Source: Comamonas composti DSM 21721 (GTDB taxonomy: Bacteria; Pseudomonadota; Gammaproteobacteria; Burkholderiales; Burkholderiaceae_C). Taken from it: DNA of 64,000 nt. Position 1 is the stretch's first letter. Each line of letters opens with the position of its first letter. Made by a program: the position numbers and the translations under genes. A model generated the notes under the pieces. That model ran no database searches, was not told where the DNA came from, and saw nothing but the letters and a program-made list of their open reading frames with translations. Positions 16,079 through 25,011 of the stretch are shown here, in pieces. The DNA lies in NCBI RefSeq assembly GCF_000429845.1, contig NZ_AUCQ01000013.1, positions 1 to 64,000 of the forward strand. The letters run 5' to 3'.

Positions 16079-16465
16079 CTACTCTGCCACAGGCCCGATT
16101 CCCTCCGCTAGCATCTTGCGCAACCGCACGCGTCGCTGTTCAAGCTCTGAGATCTGTCGCTCGATGGACGCAAGCCTTTTGCGCTGCACTTCCGTCGTCT
16201 CAGGGCACGCCGCCGCCCCTTCGATCATCTTCATGCAATCGGGAAACCCTCGGATTTCCGTCAGACTGAAGCCTGCCGCAATCAATCGCTGGAGTTGGCG
16301 AACTTGCGTGATGGCTGATGCAGGGAACAAGCGATAGCCGTTCTCGGCGCGCACGGAGGGCAGCAGCCCGTTATCGTCGTAGTGCCGGATCGAGCGCAGA
16401 CTCGCCCCCGTCTTGCGGGCAAGTTCGCCGATGGACATTGAGGCTTGTGTCGTGGTTTTAGACAT
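16079..16465 (-). CDS. MerR-family transcription regulator
   Basis: A 128-residue protein. The frame is open further upstream, but ATG 16465 (MSKTTTQASMSIGELARKTG) gives the normal MerR start. The winged helix-turn-helix (SIGELARKTGASLRSIRHYDDNGLL, about 10-35) is followed by RAENGYRLFPASAITQVRQLQRLIAAGFSLTEIRGF and a dimer coiled coil at about 90-120. The C-terminal end is short and has one Cys (AAACPET), so metal sensing is not evident. It diverges from the hydrolase at 16556; the spacer holds a typical MerR-type promoter. Confidence 0.88.
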   Translation of the reverse strand: MSKTTTQASMSIGELARKTGASLRSIRHYDDNGLLPSVRAENGYRLFPASAITQVRQLQRLIAAGFSLTEIRGFPDCMKMIEGAAACPETTEVQRKRLASIERQISELEQRRVRLRKMLAEGIGPVAE

Positions 16466-16490
16466 GAACAAACGATACCACTTTTTTCTC

Positions 16491-16522
16491 TTGACACTCA
16501 CATCAATGTGAAGGTTGAGACT
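16491..16522 (+). promoter_or_regulatory. MerR-type promoter and operator dyad
   Basis: A perfect -35 box TTGACA (16491-16496) is followed, after an over-long spacer of 19-20 bases, by a weak -10 (TGAGAC/GAGACT, 16516-16522). The spacer contains the perfect dyad TCACAT-CA-ATGTGA (16498-16511). An over-long spacer with a central dyad is the signature of promoters that MerR proteins switch on by twisting the DNA. It drives the hydrolase gene 34 bases downstream. Confidence 0.7.
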
Positions 16523-16555
16523 AGGAATCTTCCCAAAACCCAGGAGTGTTGATTC

Positions 16556-17464
16556 ATGTCTCTACCGAAGATTCGTGGTGCGCTTGGTGCGCTGTTCGTG
16601 ACCCTTGCATTGCTGGTCACGTCATCCGCCGCGCGTGCCGATACCAAGGACTACACCGTCACCGCACCCGATGGCGTCGTGTTGGCTGTGCAGGAGGCTG
16701 GCAATCCAAACGGCACCCCCATCATCTTTGTTCATGGACTGCTTGGCAGCCGGTTGAACTGGAACAAGCAATTGCTTGATCCCCAACTTCAACACCATCG
16801 TTTGATTACCTACGATCTGCGAGGCCACGGCCTGTCCGCCAAGCCAGTGGAGGCAGAGGCATACACTGATGGTCGCCGGTGGGCTGATGACTTGGCCGCT
16901 GTCATCGAATACACCCATGCACACAAGCCGGTGCTTGTCGGATGGTCATTGGGCGGCGCGGTGATATCGAACTACCTGGCCTCCCACGGAGATGACGACA
17001 TCGCTGGTGCCGTATATGTCGATGGCGTGATCGAGTTGAAACCCGACCAAATCGTGTCGCATCCCGAGGTTTATCAGGATATGGTCGCTTCGGACTTGAA
17101 GACTCACCTGGATGCCGAACGCGCTTTTCTGCGCCTGTGCTTCCATCGCCAGCCCGACGCAACTACGTTCGACCTGCTGCTGGCCAACGCCGCATTGGCA
17201 TCATGGGACATGCAGCGCTCCGTGCAGTCGATGACGGTTGCCGCAGCGGAAGGACTTGGCAAGACGCAGGTTCCCCTGCTGTTGATCTATGGCGCCCAGG
17301 ACGCGCTTGTGAAAGCCAAACCCGCTATCGCCAGAGCCAAGAGCCTCAATCCCAAAGTGCAAAGCAAGCTGTATCCGGCATCGGGGCACGCGCCGTTCCT
17401 TGAAGAGCCTGATCGCTTCAACCACGATCTCTTGGAGTTCATCCACAAGGCTGATCCGCATTGA
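16556..17464 (+). CDS. Secreted alpha/beta-hydrolase
   Basis: A 302-residue protein from ATG 16556 with an N-terminal signal peptide (residues about 1-28, ending SSAARA). The fold is alpha/beta hydrolase: oxyanion region FVHGLLGSRLNW, nucleophile elbow GWSLGG, acid in YGAQDAL, and base His in SGHAPFLEEP. Substrates of this class are esters, lactones or halides; nothing here fixes which. It is controlled by the divergent MerR regulator. Confidence 0.85.
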   Translation: MSLPKIRGALGALFVTLALLVTSSAARADTKDYTVTAPDGVVLAVQEAGNPNGTPIIFVHGLLGSRLNWNKQLLDPQLQHHRLITYDLRGHGLSAKPVEAEAYTDGRRWADDLAAVIEYTHAHKPVLVGWSLGGAVISNYLASHGDDDIAGAVYVDGVIELKPDQIVSHPEVYQDMVASDLKTHLDAERAFLRLCFHRQPDATTFDLLLANAALASWDMQRSVQSMTVAAAEGLGKTQVPLLLIYGAQDALVKAKPAIARAKSLNPKVQSKLYPASGHAPFLEEPDRFNHDLLEFIHKADPH

Positions 17465-17490
17465 TGACTTGTCGTGTCAGGGAGACGTTG

Positions 17491-18000
17491 ATGCCGGATT
17501 TCGACCAAAATTTTTCGCTAGGGTTCTTCCCCGGATTTTCCGAGCTGCATGTCGAAGCTGGCGGCGTGGCATTCTGCGGTGTTACGGGTGGCTTTGGGCC
17601 ACCCATGCTCTTGCTGCACGGCTATCCTCAAACTCATCTCGCATGGCGCCGCATTGCGTCACGGTTAGCCCAATCGCTCACAGTCGTAGTGCCGGACTTG
17701 CCGGGCTACGGCAATAGCCGGACATATTCAGAGCACCCGCGCTGGACAAAGCGCCGCGTGGCTGAGTCACTGATCGACTTGATGGCCAAGCTCGGACACG
17801 GTCGGTTTGGCGTTGTCGGGCATGACCGAGGGGCGCGCGCCGGGTATCGCTTGGCACTTGGCTACCCAGTCGGCCCTGCAAAATTCACGCAGCCGCCAAG
17901 GCCGAGCGATCTGAGCCGGTCTTCCTCGCCCGCTGTGCCGTTGTCAGCGCTGCGGCCAACGTGGCGAGCAGCGCAGATAGTGGCGCAAAAAGGCCCCTGA
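17491..18000 (+). pseudogene. Truncated haloalkane/fluoroacetate-dehalogenase-like hydrolase
   Basis: From ATG 17491 the first ~125 residues are a clear alpha/beta hydrolase of the dehalogenase type: PPMLLLHGYPQTHLAWRRIA, VVVPDLPGYGNS, and the Asp nucleophile elbow VVGHDRGARAGYRLALGYP. After about position 17873 the sequence turns into an unrelated Ser/Pro/Arg-rich tail and stops at 18000. The cap domain, the acid and the catalytic His are missing, so the enzyme cannot work. The break marks a recombination junction within the island. Confidence 0.75.
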
Positions 18001-18147
18001 GCCCCGTAACCATCCCCTAGCCTTGGCCGTTTCGCCTAGCGTCGGGTAGCTCGCAGCCGCTGCATTGCACAAATCTTCCAGATTTTCTGTGGGTAGGGGC
18101 TAAGATGATCGTTCACCTCGGCTAACTGTCCTTCCTGCTAGGCAACC

Positions 18148-18990
18148 ATGGCTACCGACAGCTGGATTAACGTGAAGCAGGACCCCGAAAGCGGTATCGA
18201 AACCATTCGTGCCCATTTCGAGGGGCACGCCTACGATCCGCACTGGCACGACAGTTATCTAATCGGCTTCACCGAGCAGGGTGTGCAACAGTTCCACTGC
18301 CGCAAGGAGCTGCATAACAGCACCGCGGGCCAGGTGTTCATGCTGGAACCCGGTGAAATCCACGATGGCTATGCACCCGCGCCGGGCGGCTTCACATACT
18401 CCATGCTTTACTTGGACCCGCAATGGATTGAGCGGGAGTTGCGAGCATTGTTCGAGAATGCACCCGATCACTGCCAGCCGAGTTTCGACAAGACCCTACC
18501 CTGTGAACCCGGCCTGATGCCCTGTATCGTCAACGCCGTTTTGGCGCTACAGCGCAATGAGCTACGCATAGTGCGGCAGGCATCGTTGGATACCCTGCTG
18601 GAGCGACTTTCGCGGCAACTGCTTTGGCGTACACGGGATGCGGTGGACCCGCGTCTGCCTTCGATGGCCATTCGTGCCCGCGACTATCTGCACGGGCACT
18701 TTCAGCAGGACATCAACCTCGAGGATCTGGCCCATGCGTGCGGGGTTGACCGCTTTCGTCTCTCCCGCGCGTTCAAGGCAGCCTTTGGCCTGGCGCCGCA
18801 TGCTTACCTAGTGCAATTGCGCTTGGCCCAGGCTCGGCGCCTGCTCGCGAATGGCTGGCCTCCCGCCCACGTGGCCATCGACCTGGGCTTCGCCGACCAG
18901 AGCCACCTGGGGCGCTGGTTCCGGCGGGCCTATGGCTTTACGCCGGCAATCTACCGCCGATCCTGCACAAATCTTCAAGATCACTGGTGA
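18148..18990 (+). CDS. AraC-family transcription regulator with cupin N-terminus
   Basis: A 280-residue protein. The N-terminal half is a cupin-like ligand-binding domain (HWHDSYLIGFTEQGVQQFHCRKE, FMLEPGEIHDGYAP). The C-terminal ~100 residues are the AraC double helix-turn-helix (DINLEDLAHACGVDRFRLSRAFKAAFGLAPHAYL, then DLGFADQSHLGRWFRRAYGFTPAIYRR). It lies 45 bases before a LysE-type exporter in the same direction. This regulator-exporter pair is common, and the regulator usually controls the exporter. A similar 11-base string, TGCACAAATCT, occurs 79 bases before the start and again inside the end of the gene. Confidence 0.88.
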   Translation: MATDSWINVKQDPESGIETIRAHFEGHAYDPHWHDSYLIGFTEQGVQQFHCRKELHNSTAGQVFMLEPGEIHDGYAPAPGGFTYSMLYLDPQWIERELRALFENAPDHCQPSFDKTLPCEPGLMPCIVNAVLALQRNELRIVRQASLDTLLERLSRQLLWRTRDAVDPRLPSMAIRARDYLHGHFQQDINLEDLAHACGVDRFRLSRAFKAAFGLAPHAYLVQLRLAQARRLLANGWPPAHVAIDLGFADQSHLGRWFRRAYGFTPAIYRRSCTNLQDHW

Positions 18991-19035
18991 GTTGCTGCGG
19001 ACAATCGACTCCTAGCAAGTGACTGGAGTCCGTCA

Positions 19036-19644
19036 ATGAACACCCTCTCTTTCAACCAACTCTTGCCCTTCGTGCTCTTTGCCTTCGTTGCCTCTATCAC
19101 ACCGGGCCCCACCAATTTATTGATTCTCGGTGGCGCCGTCCGCCACGGTCTGCTGGCTGTTTTGCCTCTTGTGCTCGGCGCCGCTGTGGGTGCGGCCGGC
19201 CTGCTGCTGGTGGTTGGCCTCGGGCTTGGTGAGATGCTTCTGCATTATCCGCTGCTACAGAATGGCATGGCCTTGGTGGGGGTGGCATGGATCAGTTGGC
19301 TGGGTTGGAAGCTCTTCAACGCCCCGGCCAGTGGTATCGAGGTCGAAACCTCCGGCAATTGTCCAGGTGCCATTCATGGCGCCGGACTGCAACTGATCAA
19401 CCCCAAGACCTGGATGATGGCGTTGTCAGTGGTGAGCGTTTTCGTCGGTGCCGGCTCAGGCCCGGCAACCTATGGTTTGTATGCGGCGATCTTCCTGTTG
19501 GTAGCGCTGCCTTGTCTGACGGTTTGGGCGTTGTTGGGCAGGGGCGCTGCTCGCCTTCTTGCATCGCCGAGGGCCATACGGTGCTTCAACCAGGGAATGG
19601 CACTGCTGCTGGTTACATCGGCCTGGATAAGCGTGCTGAGCTAG
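19036..19644 (+). CDS. LysE/RhtB-family exporter
   Basis: A 202-residue membrane protein from ATG 19036 with six hydrophobic segments. The family motif ITPGPTNLLILGGAVRHG lies at about 21-38, and the conserved LQLINPKTWMMAL segment is in the second half. LysE/RhtB proteins export amino acids or small amines. The AraC regulator just upstream probably induces it, but the substrate is unknown. Confidence 0.88.
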   Translation: MNTLSFNQLLPFVLFAFVASITPGPTNLLILGGAVRHGLLAVLPLVLGAAVGAAGLLLVVGLGLGEMLLHYPLLQNGMALVGVAWISWLGWKLFNAPASGIEVETSGNCPGAIHGAGLQLINPKTWMMALSVVSVFVGAGSGPATYGLYAAIFLLVALPCLTVWALLGRGAARLLASPRAIRCFNQGMALLLVTSAWISVLS

Positions 19645-20406
19645 TCTTGCGTGCTCCAAGGCCAACGCACAGTCACTTTGCTGTTCGTGCTGGCGCTTCC
19701 AAATGCCCTGCAGGCTTTTGGCGATACCCAGCATTTGGGTCATGTGACGGAGGGGCGTCTGGTCGTGACCCTAGCATGGCTGACACCTATCAATCCTGAT
19801 CATCGCAACCTTCGAGAAGCCAAGCTGACGCTGGAATCGGCACGCATTCCGCAATCCGAATGTTCGTCATGCAATCTGCGAGGACTATCGGGCGGCCGCA
19901 CAAGAAGACCGTGCTCATGATGCAGCAGACCGCTCCGCAGGAAAAAACTGCACTGTCCTGTCCTCGTTCTATGGTCAGGAGCGGGCATAGCGCATCACCG
20001 ATCTGCATCTGGCAGCGTTGGGCTGGAAACGTCTGCGGCAAATCCATTCGAGGCGGTCATCTTCAGCCCGAAGAATCACCTGAAGACGTGCTGGCGGAGC
20101 TGCTTCCCTTCCTCCTGAGCACAGAACCGGATGAAAGGAATTGAGCTTGGTTCGGTCATTATCAAGTCGGACTTTTCAGATTCCTGCTCTATTTACTATG
20201 GATAGCGCAGCAGTCGCCAGAACCAGAAAGACAGCGTATCGGGCGACGGGACTGCATCCGGAAAAAGCTCCACCACGGCACTGTGGTTGGGGTAACAGAC
20301 TTGGCGATCACTGTTCAATTTTAAATGGGCGCAGAATTTTACGAAATGCTGGTAAAAACCAACGGCGACCACCTGCTCGCTCTTCTTTAATCAGTCTTGT
20401 TCATCG
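19645..20406. other. Degenerate region with possible gene remnants
   Basis: No intact gene in 760 bases. The plus-strand frame at 19651-19920 contains VVTLAWLTPINPDHRNLREAKLTLE, which resembles the C-terminal domain of some subtilisin-like (S8) peptidases, but the frame breaks soon after. The stretch to 20144 may be its frameshifted continuation. The rest is AT-richer and shows nothing recognisable. I treat it as decayed sequence with low certainty. Confidence 0.35.
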
Positions 20407-22521
20407 CTACAATCGCCACTCCAACCCGGCATAGAAAGCACGCCCATCGCCAGGAAAGTAATATGCGCCATCGCGACCTTGTACGTTGGCTTGCGCGGCT
20501 GTACCCGCGACATACTTGCGATTCGTCAGATTGCGTCCTTCGACAAACCAGCGCAAATTTCGCGCCATTTTACCGCCAACTGTTAGGCCGAACAGGGCGT
20601 ACCCACCCTGCGACAATGTGTTTGCATGGTCGATTTTTGTATTACCTGGCAACCATTCGATAGAAGGCGTCATAAACAGGTAAGGTGAGATTTTCCATTC
20701 TATCTCCGCACGAAGGACATGTGGCGCAATACCAGCCAAGCGATTTTTACCATAGACAGAGTCATGATTGAAACGGAAGTCATTGAATAAATAATTAAAT
20801 CGTCCTGTAGCATGAGTATAAAGGGGGATTTGCATTCCTAGTTCAATCCCCTGGTGGATGGTGCGATCTGCATTTACAGTGCCCAGCGCCACTCCATTTG
20901 CGTCATTAAGTGATAGAAGTTCACCGTGCAAGCGCGAGCGATAGATTGCCGCGTCTACCCACGAATCGCCATTCCGAAACCGATACCCTAGTTCCAATGT
21001 TGTAGCTTTCTGGTCAGAAGCGAGAGGATATGCGGGCCGTACAACCAACTCACCGAAAGGAGGAGCCTCTAAACTTCGGCTGAGATTTGCATAGATTTGT
21101 GAATTCTCGGAGTAGTTGTAGATAAGGCCGATTTTGGGACTCACGCCCGTGAAATGTTTGCTGTAACTATTTGAGGGTGCAAAGAGGTTCCGCAAATCAC
21201 GCCCCGCATACACGGCCTGTGCCCCGACCTGAAGAGTCCAAGACTCCACCAACTCATGCGAATATTCTCCATACAGCGTGTACTGGCGCCCTATCAGAAC
21301 GTTATCCCGAGTTTGGCGACCGGCCTTACCATTCAAGTTGGCATAGCTGCGCTCATCCGCCCGGTGTTTCATAAACGAAGCCCCTACTACCAACCGTCGT
21401 GTTAATGCTCCCTTTGACAGATTAAGGATCCCCCTGCTGTCCATGCCTGTATCTATAGACTGTTGATCGAGAATGCCATAGGCCATGGAGTGCAATCGGT
21501 CCCGGTTAGCAAGATAAATTGAACTAATCCATTTCACCTTATCTGTAGGAGTCCACTCCAATTTTAGAGCTGCGCGACTCATTCGATAGTTGTTATCTGC
21601 ATCCAGCTCAGCGTAGCCTGGTGCGCTTTGATGGCGGTCAGCCCTCATGGCTGATCTGGTGAGAGCACCTGGCAATTGCAGCTTACTGTCAATATGGGTT
21701 AAGTAAAGGCGCGCATACCACGCAGAATTGAACATCAACCCGACATTCCCTGAGAATCGGGTTGCGCGCGTCCTTGCGTGATCGCGATGACCGTCTTGCT
21801 CGCTATGTGATAGGCTCAAAAATCCGTCCAAGCGTTCATTGGCTCCTGCAAAGGAAGCGTGACTTTGACTCTGGCCATAAGATCCTGTCTGCGCTCGCAG
21901 GACAACATGCGGTGCGGTCCAACCAGTTGGAGTGACGAAATTTACCGCCCCTCCAAGGCTATTTCCTCCAAACTCCAACGCATTCGCACCGCGCCAAATT
22001 TCGACGTACTCAGCAGCAAGTGGATCGATTGATTGGAAGTCACCGGCTCCGTCGGCATGGCTTAACGGTATACCGTCTTGATAAAGATAGATGCCGCGAA
22101 GCAAGAACCCCCGTTGAATACCGGAACCACGTATCGAAAAACGCGTTTCCTCGCCGTGTCGAGTCTGGGCATAAACTCCGGGAGCGTATGACATTACATC
22201 AGCCATGTTTCCGGCTCGGCCATCGCGATAGTCTTTCGCATCGACCACGCTGGTTCCACCAGCACGATACGCCATTTCTTCCCGCGCCTGTTCGAGCCGC
22301 TCTCTGGCTAGATCATCGGGCGTCAGAGAACCTGTTACGGTGACGGTGGGCAATACGGCCACCTCTTCAGTCTGAGCCCATGCTGGGCCGGCAGGCGTCG
22401 AACCTAGGAAAATTGCTAATAAGGAAAGGGCGACCTTGCCGAAGAAAACCGGACGATTAAGTGTATCTACATGCCAAAGAGTTTGATCCGAGTTGCCGGT
22501 ATATAAAAATATTTTGATCAT
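20407..22521 (-). CDS. TonB-dependent outer-membrane receptor
   Basis: A 704-residue protein with a long signal region (cleavage likely after PAWA, about residue 49), a TonB-box-like VLPTVTVTGS just after it, a plug domain (SVVDAKDYRDGRAGNMADVMSYAPGVYAQ, RGSGIQRGFLLRGIYLYQDGIPL, VEIWRGANALEFGGNSLGGAVNFVTP), and a 22-strand barrel ending in the aromatic-rich AFYAGLEWRL. Such receptors import iron-siderophore, haem or other metal chelates. The FecA-like plug suggests a metal chelate. The start lies 10 bases after the stop of the upstream HemJ-like gene, so the two form an operon. Base composition is less GC-rich than the ICE backbone. Confidence 0.92.
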   Translation of the reverse strand: MIKIFLYTGNSDQTLWHVDTLNRPVFFGKVALSLLAIFLGSTPAGPAWAQTEEVAVLPTVTVTGSLTPDDLARERLEQAREEMAYRAGGTSVVDAKDYRDGRAGNMADVMSYAPGVYAQTRHGEETRFSIRGSGIQRGFLLRGIYLYQDGIPLSHADGAGDFQSIDPLAAEYVEIWRGANALEFGGNSLGGAVNFVTPTGWTAPHVVLRAQTGSYGQSQSHASFAGANERLDGFLSLSHSEQDGHRDHARTRATRFSGNVGLMFNSAWYARLYLTHIDSKLQLPGALTRSAMRADRHQSAPGYAELDADNNYRMSRAALKLEWTPTDKVKWISSIYLANRDRLHSMAYGILDQQSIDTGMDSRGILNLSKGALTRRLVVGASFMKHRADERSYANLNGKAGRQTRDNVLIGRQYTLYGEYSHELVESWTLQVGAQAVYAGRDLRNLFAPSNSYSKHFTGVSPKIGLIYNYSENSQIYANLSRSLEAPPFGELVVRPAYPLASDQKATTLELGYRFRNGDSWVDAAIYRSRLHGELLSLNDANGVALGTVNADRTIHQGIELGMQIPLYTHATGRFNYLFNDFRFNHDSVYGKNRLAGIAPHVLRAEIEWKISPYLFMTPSIEWLPGNTKIDHANTLSQGGYALFGLTVGGKMARNLRWFVEGRNLTNRKYVAGTAAQANVQGRDGAYYFPGDGRAFYAGLEWRL

Positions 22522-22531
22522 GCGGTGCAGC

Positions 22532-22984
22532 TTATGAGTGGATTGGCTTGCAAATAGCGAGCGTCACGATAAGCGCCAAAGCCGCAGTAACAATCATGGG
22601 GCCGGCTCTGTACCACGATGACTCTAATAATGCATCGCCCGCCACTCGCTTCTTTAAGGCTGATCTGAGTAATCGATGCAGGCCGGTCAGGACAATTGCG
22701 AGAATAACCTTCCCAATTAGCCAATTTTGCTCCATCCAGCCGCCACTGATTGCCATAAAAAATCCAAGCCCAAGAACTGTAAGCATGGCCGGCACGGTTA
22801 CATAGTGATCCCACCAAAGAAGCGTACGGCCAATACTCCTCTCGTGAGGCAGAACTACACCATAAACCCGTGACCAGCCCGACATTACGAGAGCCAAACT
22901 CATTACCCCCCCGGAGAAGGTCAGCGCTGCTATTAGGTGGAGGGTTTTTAGTGATAAATACATCATCGAGGAATTGGCAGACAT
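22532..22984 (-). CDS. HemJ/CopD-like membrane protein (copy 1)
   Basis: A 150-residue protein with four hydrophobic segments. Residues typical of HemJ-like proteins are present: His in LKTLHLIAA near the start, WWDHYVTVPAMLTVLGLGFFMAISGGW in the middle, and Lys in WLIGKVILAIVLTGLHRLL. HemJ oxidises protoporphyrinogen in haem synthesis; CopD-related proteins bind copper. Which applies is not clear, since the WxxG motif after the first His is changed (TFSGG). It precedes and is co-transcribed with the TonB receptor, suggesting a haem or metal link. A second homologue is at 26452-26895. Confidence 0.68.
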   Translation of the reverse strand: MSANSSMMYLSLKTLHLIAALTFSGGVMSLALVMSGWSRVYGVVLPHERSIGRTLLWWDHYVTVPAMLTVLGLGFFMAISGGWMEQNWLIGKVILAIVLTGLHRLLRSALKKRVAGDALLESSWYRAGPMIVTAALALIVTLAICKPIHS

Positions 22985-23195
22985 TTCTATGGCAAGAAGG
23001 TATACGCGGCTATCAGCGCAAACGTATCAGCCATACAAAAAATCCACCGATCTCTCAGCATAGTGAAATACGCCGCCATAGATTATCTCCATTGTGGCCA
23101 GCGCGAGATTCGTAGACCCCTCTTTGGGACCAAACAGAGTTCTGTCAAAGCGGATCAATTGCGGCTGCGCGGCTTGATGACGAAAGGATGCCTAT

Positions 23196-23210
23196 TGAGA
23201 ATCATTGCGA
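23196..23210. promoter_or_regulatory. Possible Fur-like box
   Basis: TGAGAATCATTGCGA matches 11 of 15 positions of the Fur half-site consensus TGATAATCATTATCA. It lies between the divergent HemJ-like/TonB operon and the AraC-type regulator gene, 69 bases before the latter. One weak match alone is not proof. Confidence 0.3.
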
Positions 23211-23278
23211 CTGCACATCGCGTGAAGCTCAATGCATTCGATTTTCTTGGATAGCGTTGATTCGGGGAACTGGCTAGA

Positions 23279-24295
23279 ATGACAACAATCGACTATTTCT
23301 CGCCAACCTTCCTACTCGTTGCCAGCATGCAGATGAAGCCTCCTTTGCAGCACTCACCACACAAGGTCGTCTGTTTAGCAGTACCGGGGGTGCTGTCATT
23401 CGACCTAGCGACTGCCTGCGAGACCTTTCGCTTCGCAACACACGAGAACGGCCTTCCTTGCTACCAAGTGGCCGTATGTGCAGAGCAGGATGAGATGGAC
23501 GCTGGTCCGTTCTCGCTGCGAATTCGCCACGATCTGGCTATTCTGAAGACTGCAGATACGATCATCGTGCCGGGCGTCCATATGCCACAGCGAGCACTGA
23601 CGCCTGGAGTAACCGAAGCACTTCGCACTGCATTAATGAGGGGAACGCGGATTGCATCTATCTGCACTGGAGCATTCGTTCTAGCAGAGACCGGCCTATT
23701 AGATGGTCTTTGTGCTACCACTCATTGGGCTGCTGCCGCAGATCTGCAGCGCCTTTACCCAAAAATTAATGTGGACCCTCGGGTACTTTTTGTGGACAAC
23801 GGACAGGTGCTCACTTCGGCAGGGGCTGCCGCAGGCCTTGATCTTTGCCTGTACATGATCCGCCGTGACTTTGGTGTCGCGGTGGCATCGCAGGTGGCCC
23901 GACTGTCGGTTGTGCCGCTGCAGCGTGAGGGCGGGCAAGCACAGTTCATCCCTCCCAAGCCCCAAGGAGCTGACAGGAGTCTTCAACCTTTGCTCACTTG
24001 GGCCTTGGCCAATCTACATAAACCGCTGTCTTTGGTCTTGCTTGCTCGCCAGGCACACACCAGCCCGCGGACACTACATAGGCGATTCCACGAACAGTAT
24101 GGAGAGTCACCGGCTCAGTGGATTATTCGCGCAAGAGTTCGACGGGCACAAGAGTTACTGGAACGTAGCGGACTTACAGTAGAGCAGATCGTGGGAGAAG
24201 TGGGCCTTGGTTCCGCCGCCAACTTCCGTCTGCAGTTCCAGCGCATAGTTGGAGTCAGTCCTCGCCAATATAGGAAGAACTTTGGAGATAGCTGA
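23279..24295 (+). CDS. GlxA-type AraC regulator (DJ-1/PfpI plus AraC helix-turn-helix)
   Basis: A 338-residue protein. ATG 23279 gives the longest form; ATG 23327 is also possible, and neither has a clear ribosome site. Residues about 25-190 are a DJ-1/PfpI-like domain (VVCLAVPGVLSFDLATACETFRFA, TIIVPGVH, the ICTGAFVLAETGLLDG nucleophile-elbow region, TTHW). The C-terminal ~100 residues are the AraC domain (LSLVLLARQAHTSPRTLHRRFHEQYGESPAQW ... VGLGSAANFRLQFQRIVGVSPRQYRKNF). Divergent from the HemJ-like/TonB operon, it is the likely regulator of that operon. Confidence 0.88.
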   Translation: MTTIDYFSPTFLLVASMQMKPPLQHSPHKVVCLAVPGVLSFDLATACETFRFATHENGLPCYQVAVCAEQDEMDAGPFSLRIRHDLAILKTADTIIVPGVHMPQRALTPGVTEALRTALMRGTRIASICTGAFVLAETGLLDGLCATTHWAAAADLQRLYPKINVDPRVLFVDNGQVLTSAGAAAGLDLCLYMIRRDFGVAVASQVARLSVVPLQREGGQAQFIPPKPQGADRSLQPLLTWALANLHKPLSLVLLARQAHTSPRTLHRRFHEQYGESPAQWIIRARVRRAQELLERSGLTVEQIVGEVGLGSAANFRLQFQRIVGVSPRQYRKNFGDS

Positions 24296-24399
24296 GCGAG
24301 ACACAATGATCTGACCGGGTTGGTAAAGATCGGATTCAACCTTTGCCAGACTCGATCTGGCGATGTGGTTGTACGCTGTTATTGCACATATTCCCCGCC

Positions 24400-24811
24400 A
24401 TTCCCCGCCATGATGGACAACAAGGGCGAGCGCGCAATCCACTTTTTTGTCGCGGCATACTCCACGGCTTCCTTTAGGATTTCGTTCTTCAGGATCTTCT
24501 TGCCGAGCACGCGCTGGAGCTTGGTGAATCGCCCCGGGGAGATTCATGGTGATTTCCCCATGGGCCGCCGCCAGCTCAGATGCCGGCACGACTGCCTCGC
24601 CAGCCGAGACCGCCGTCAAGACACCCTGGCGCTCAGGCTTGCATCACTGGAACAGCAGTCCCGCCGAGACACCTTCCTGGCGTGCCAGCAACGACACACT
24701 CATGCCCGGCTCATAAGTACGGCGCACCAGGGCCGCCTTCTCTGAAAGCGGCCAGCGCCTGGGGCACAGGTCCTTTGCCACTACCTCTACTGACTCCGTA
24801 TGCCCAGTCAT
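24400..24811 (-). pseudogene. Decayed IS3-family (IS2-group) OrfA remnant
   Basis: From ATG 24811 the minus strand reads MTGHTESVEVVAKDLCPRRW, then PLSEKAALVRRTYEPGMSVSLLARQEGVSAGLLFQ and an in-frame TGA where IS2-type OrfA has Trp (usual LFxWRK). The frame continues ERQGVLTAVSAGEAVVPASELAAAHGEI and then shifts. [21 protein letters not shown] and [12 protein letters not shown] are recovered in another frame. One nonsense codon and one frameshift make it dead. No OrfB is present. Its insertion separates the GlxA-type regulator from the DJ-1/DUF3817/HemJ-like genes. Confidence 0.8.
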
Positions 24812-25011
24812 ATGCACAGCCCTGTTCCTATCTCTAAAGATAAGCGACAGGACGGGGCCGGGGAATCAGGGGGCTGCTCCAAGGAGATGCTTGGCTCGAA
24901 TCAGTCGATAAGTGTCCATTTGGCCAGTTGGCGGCCGTACTGCGGCACTCCATACTTTGCTCGTAGCCGCAGTTGTTCCGGCATATCGGACCTGTTTACT
25001 TGTTGTGACCT

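Noticed and set aside
24155-24619. A 154-codon minus-strand frame as a gene
   Set aside because: Its start is inside the IS2-group OrfA remnant and the frame continues only because of a frameshift; part of it overlaps the end of the GlxA-type regulator gene.
24296-25011. Plus-strand open frames in this gap as genes
   Set aside because: They lie opposite the IS remnant or in low-information sequence, with no ribosome sites or family resemblance.
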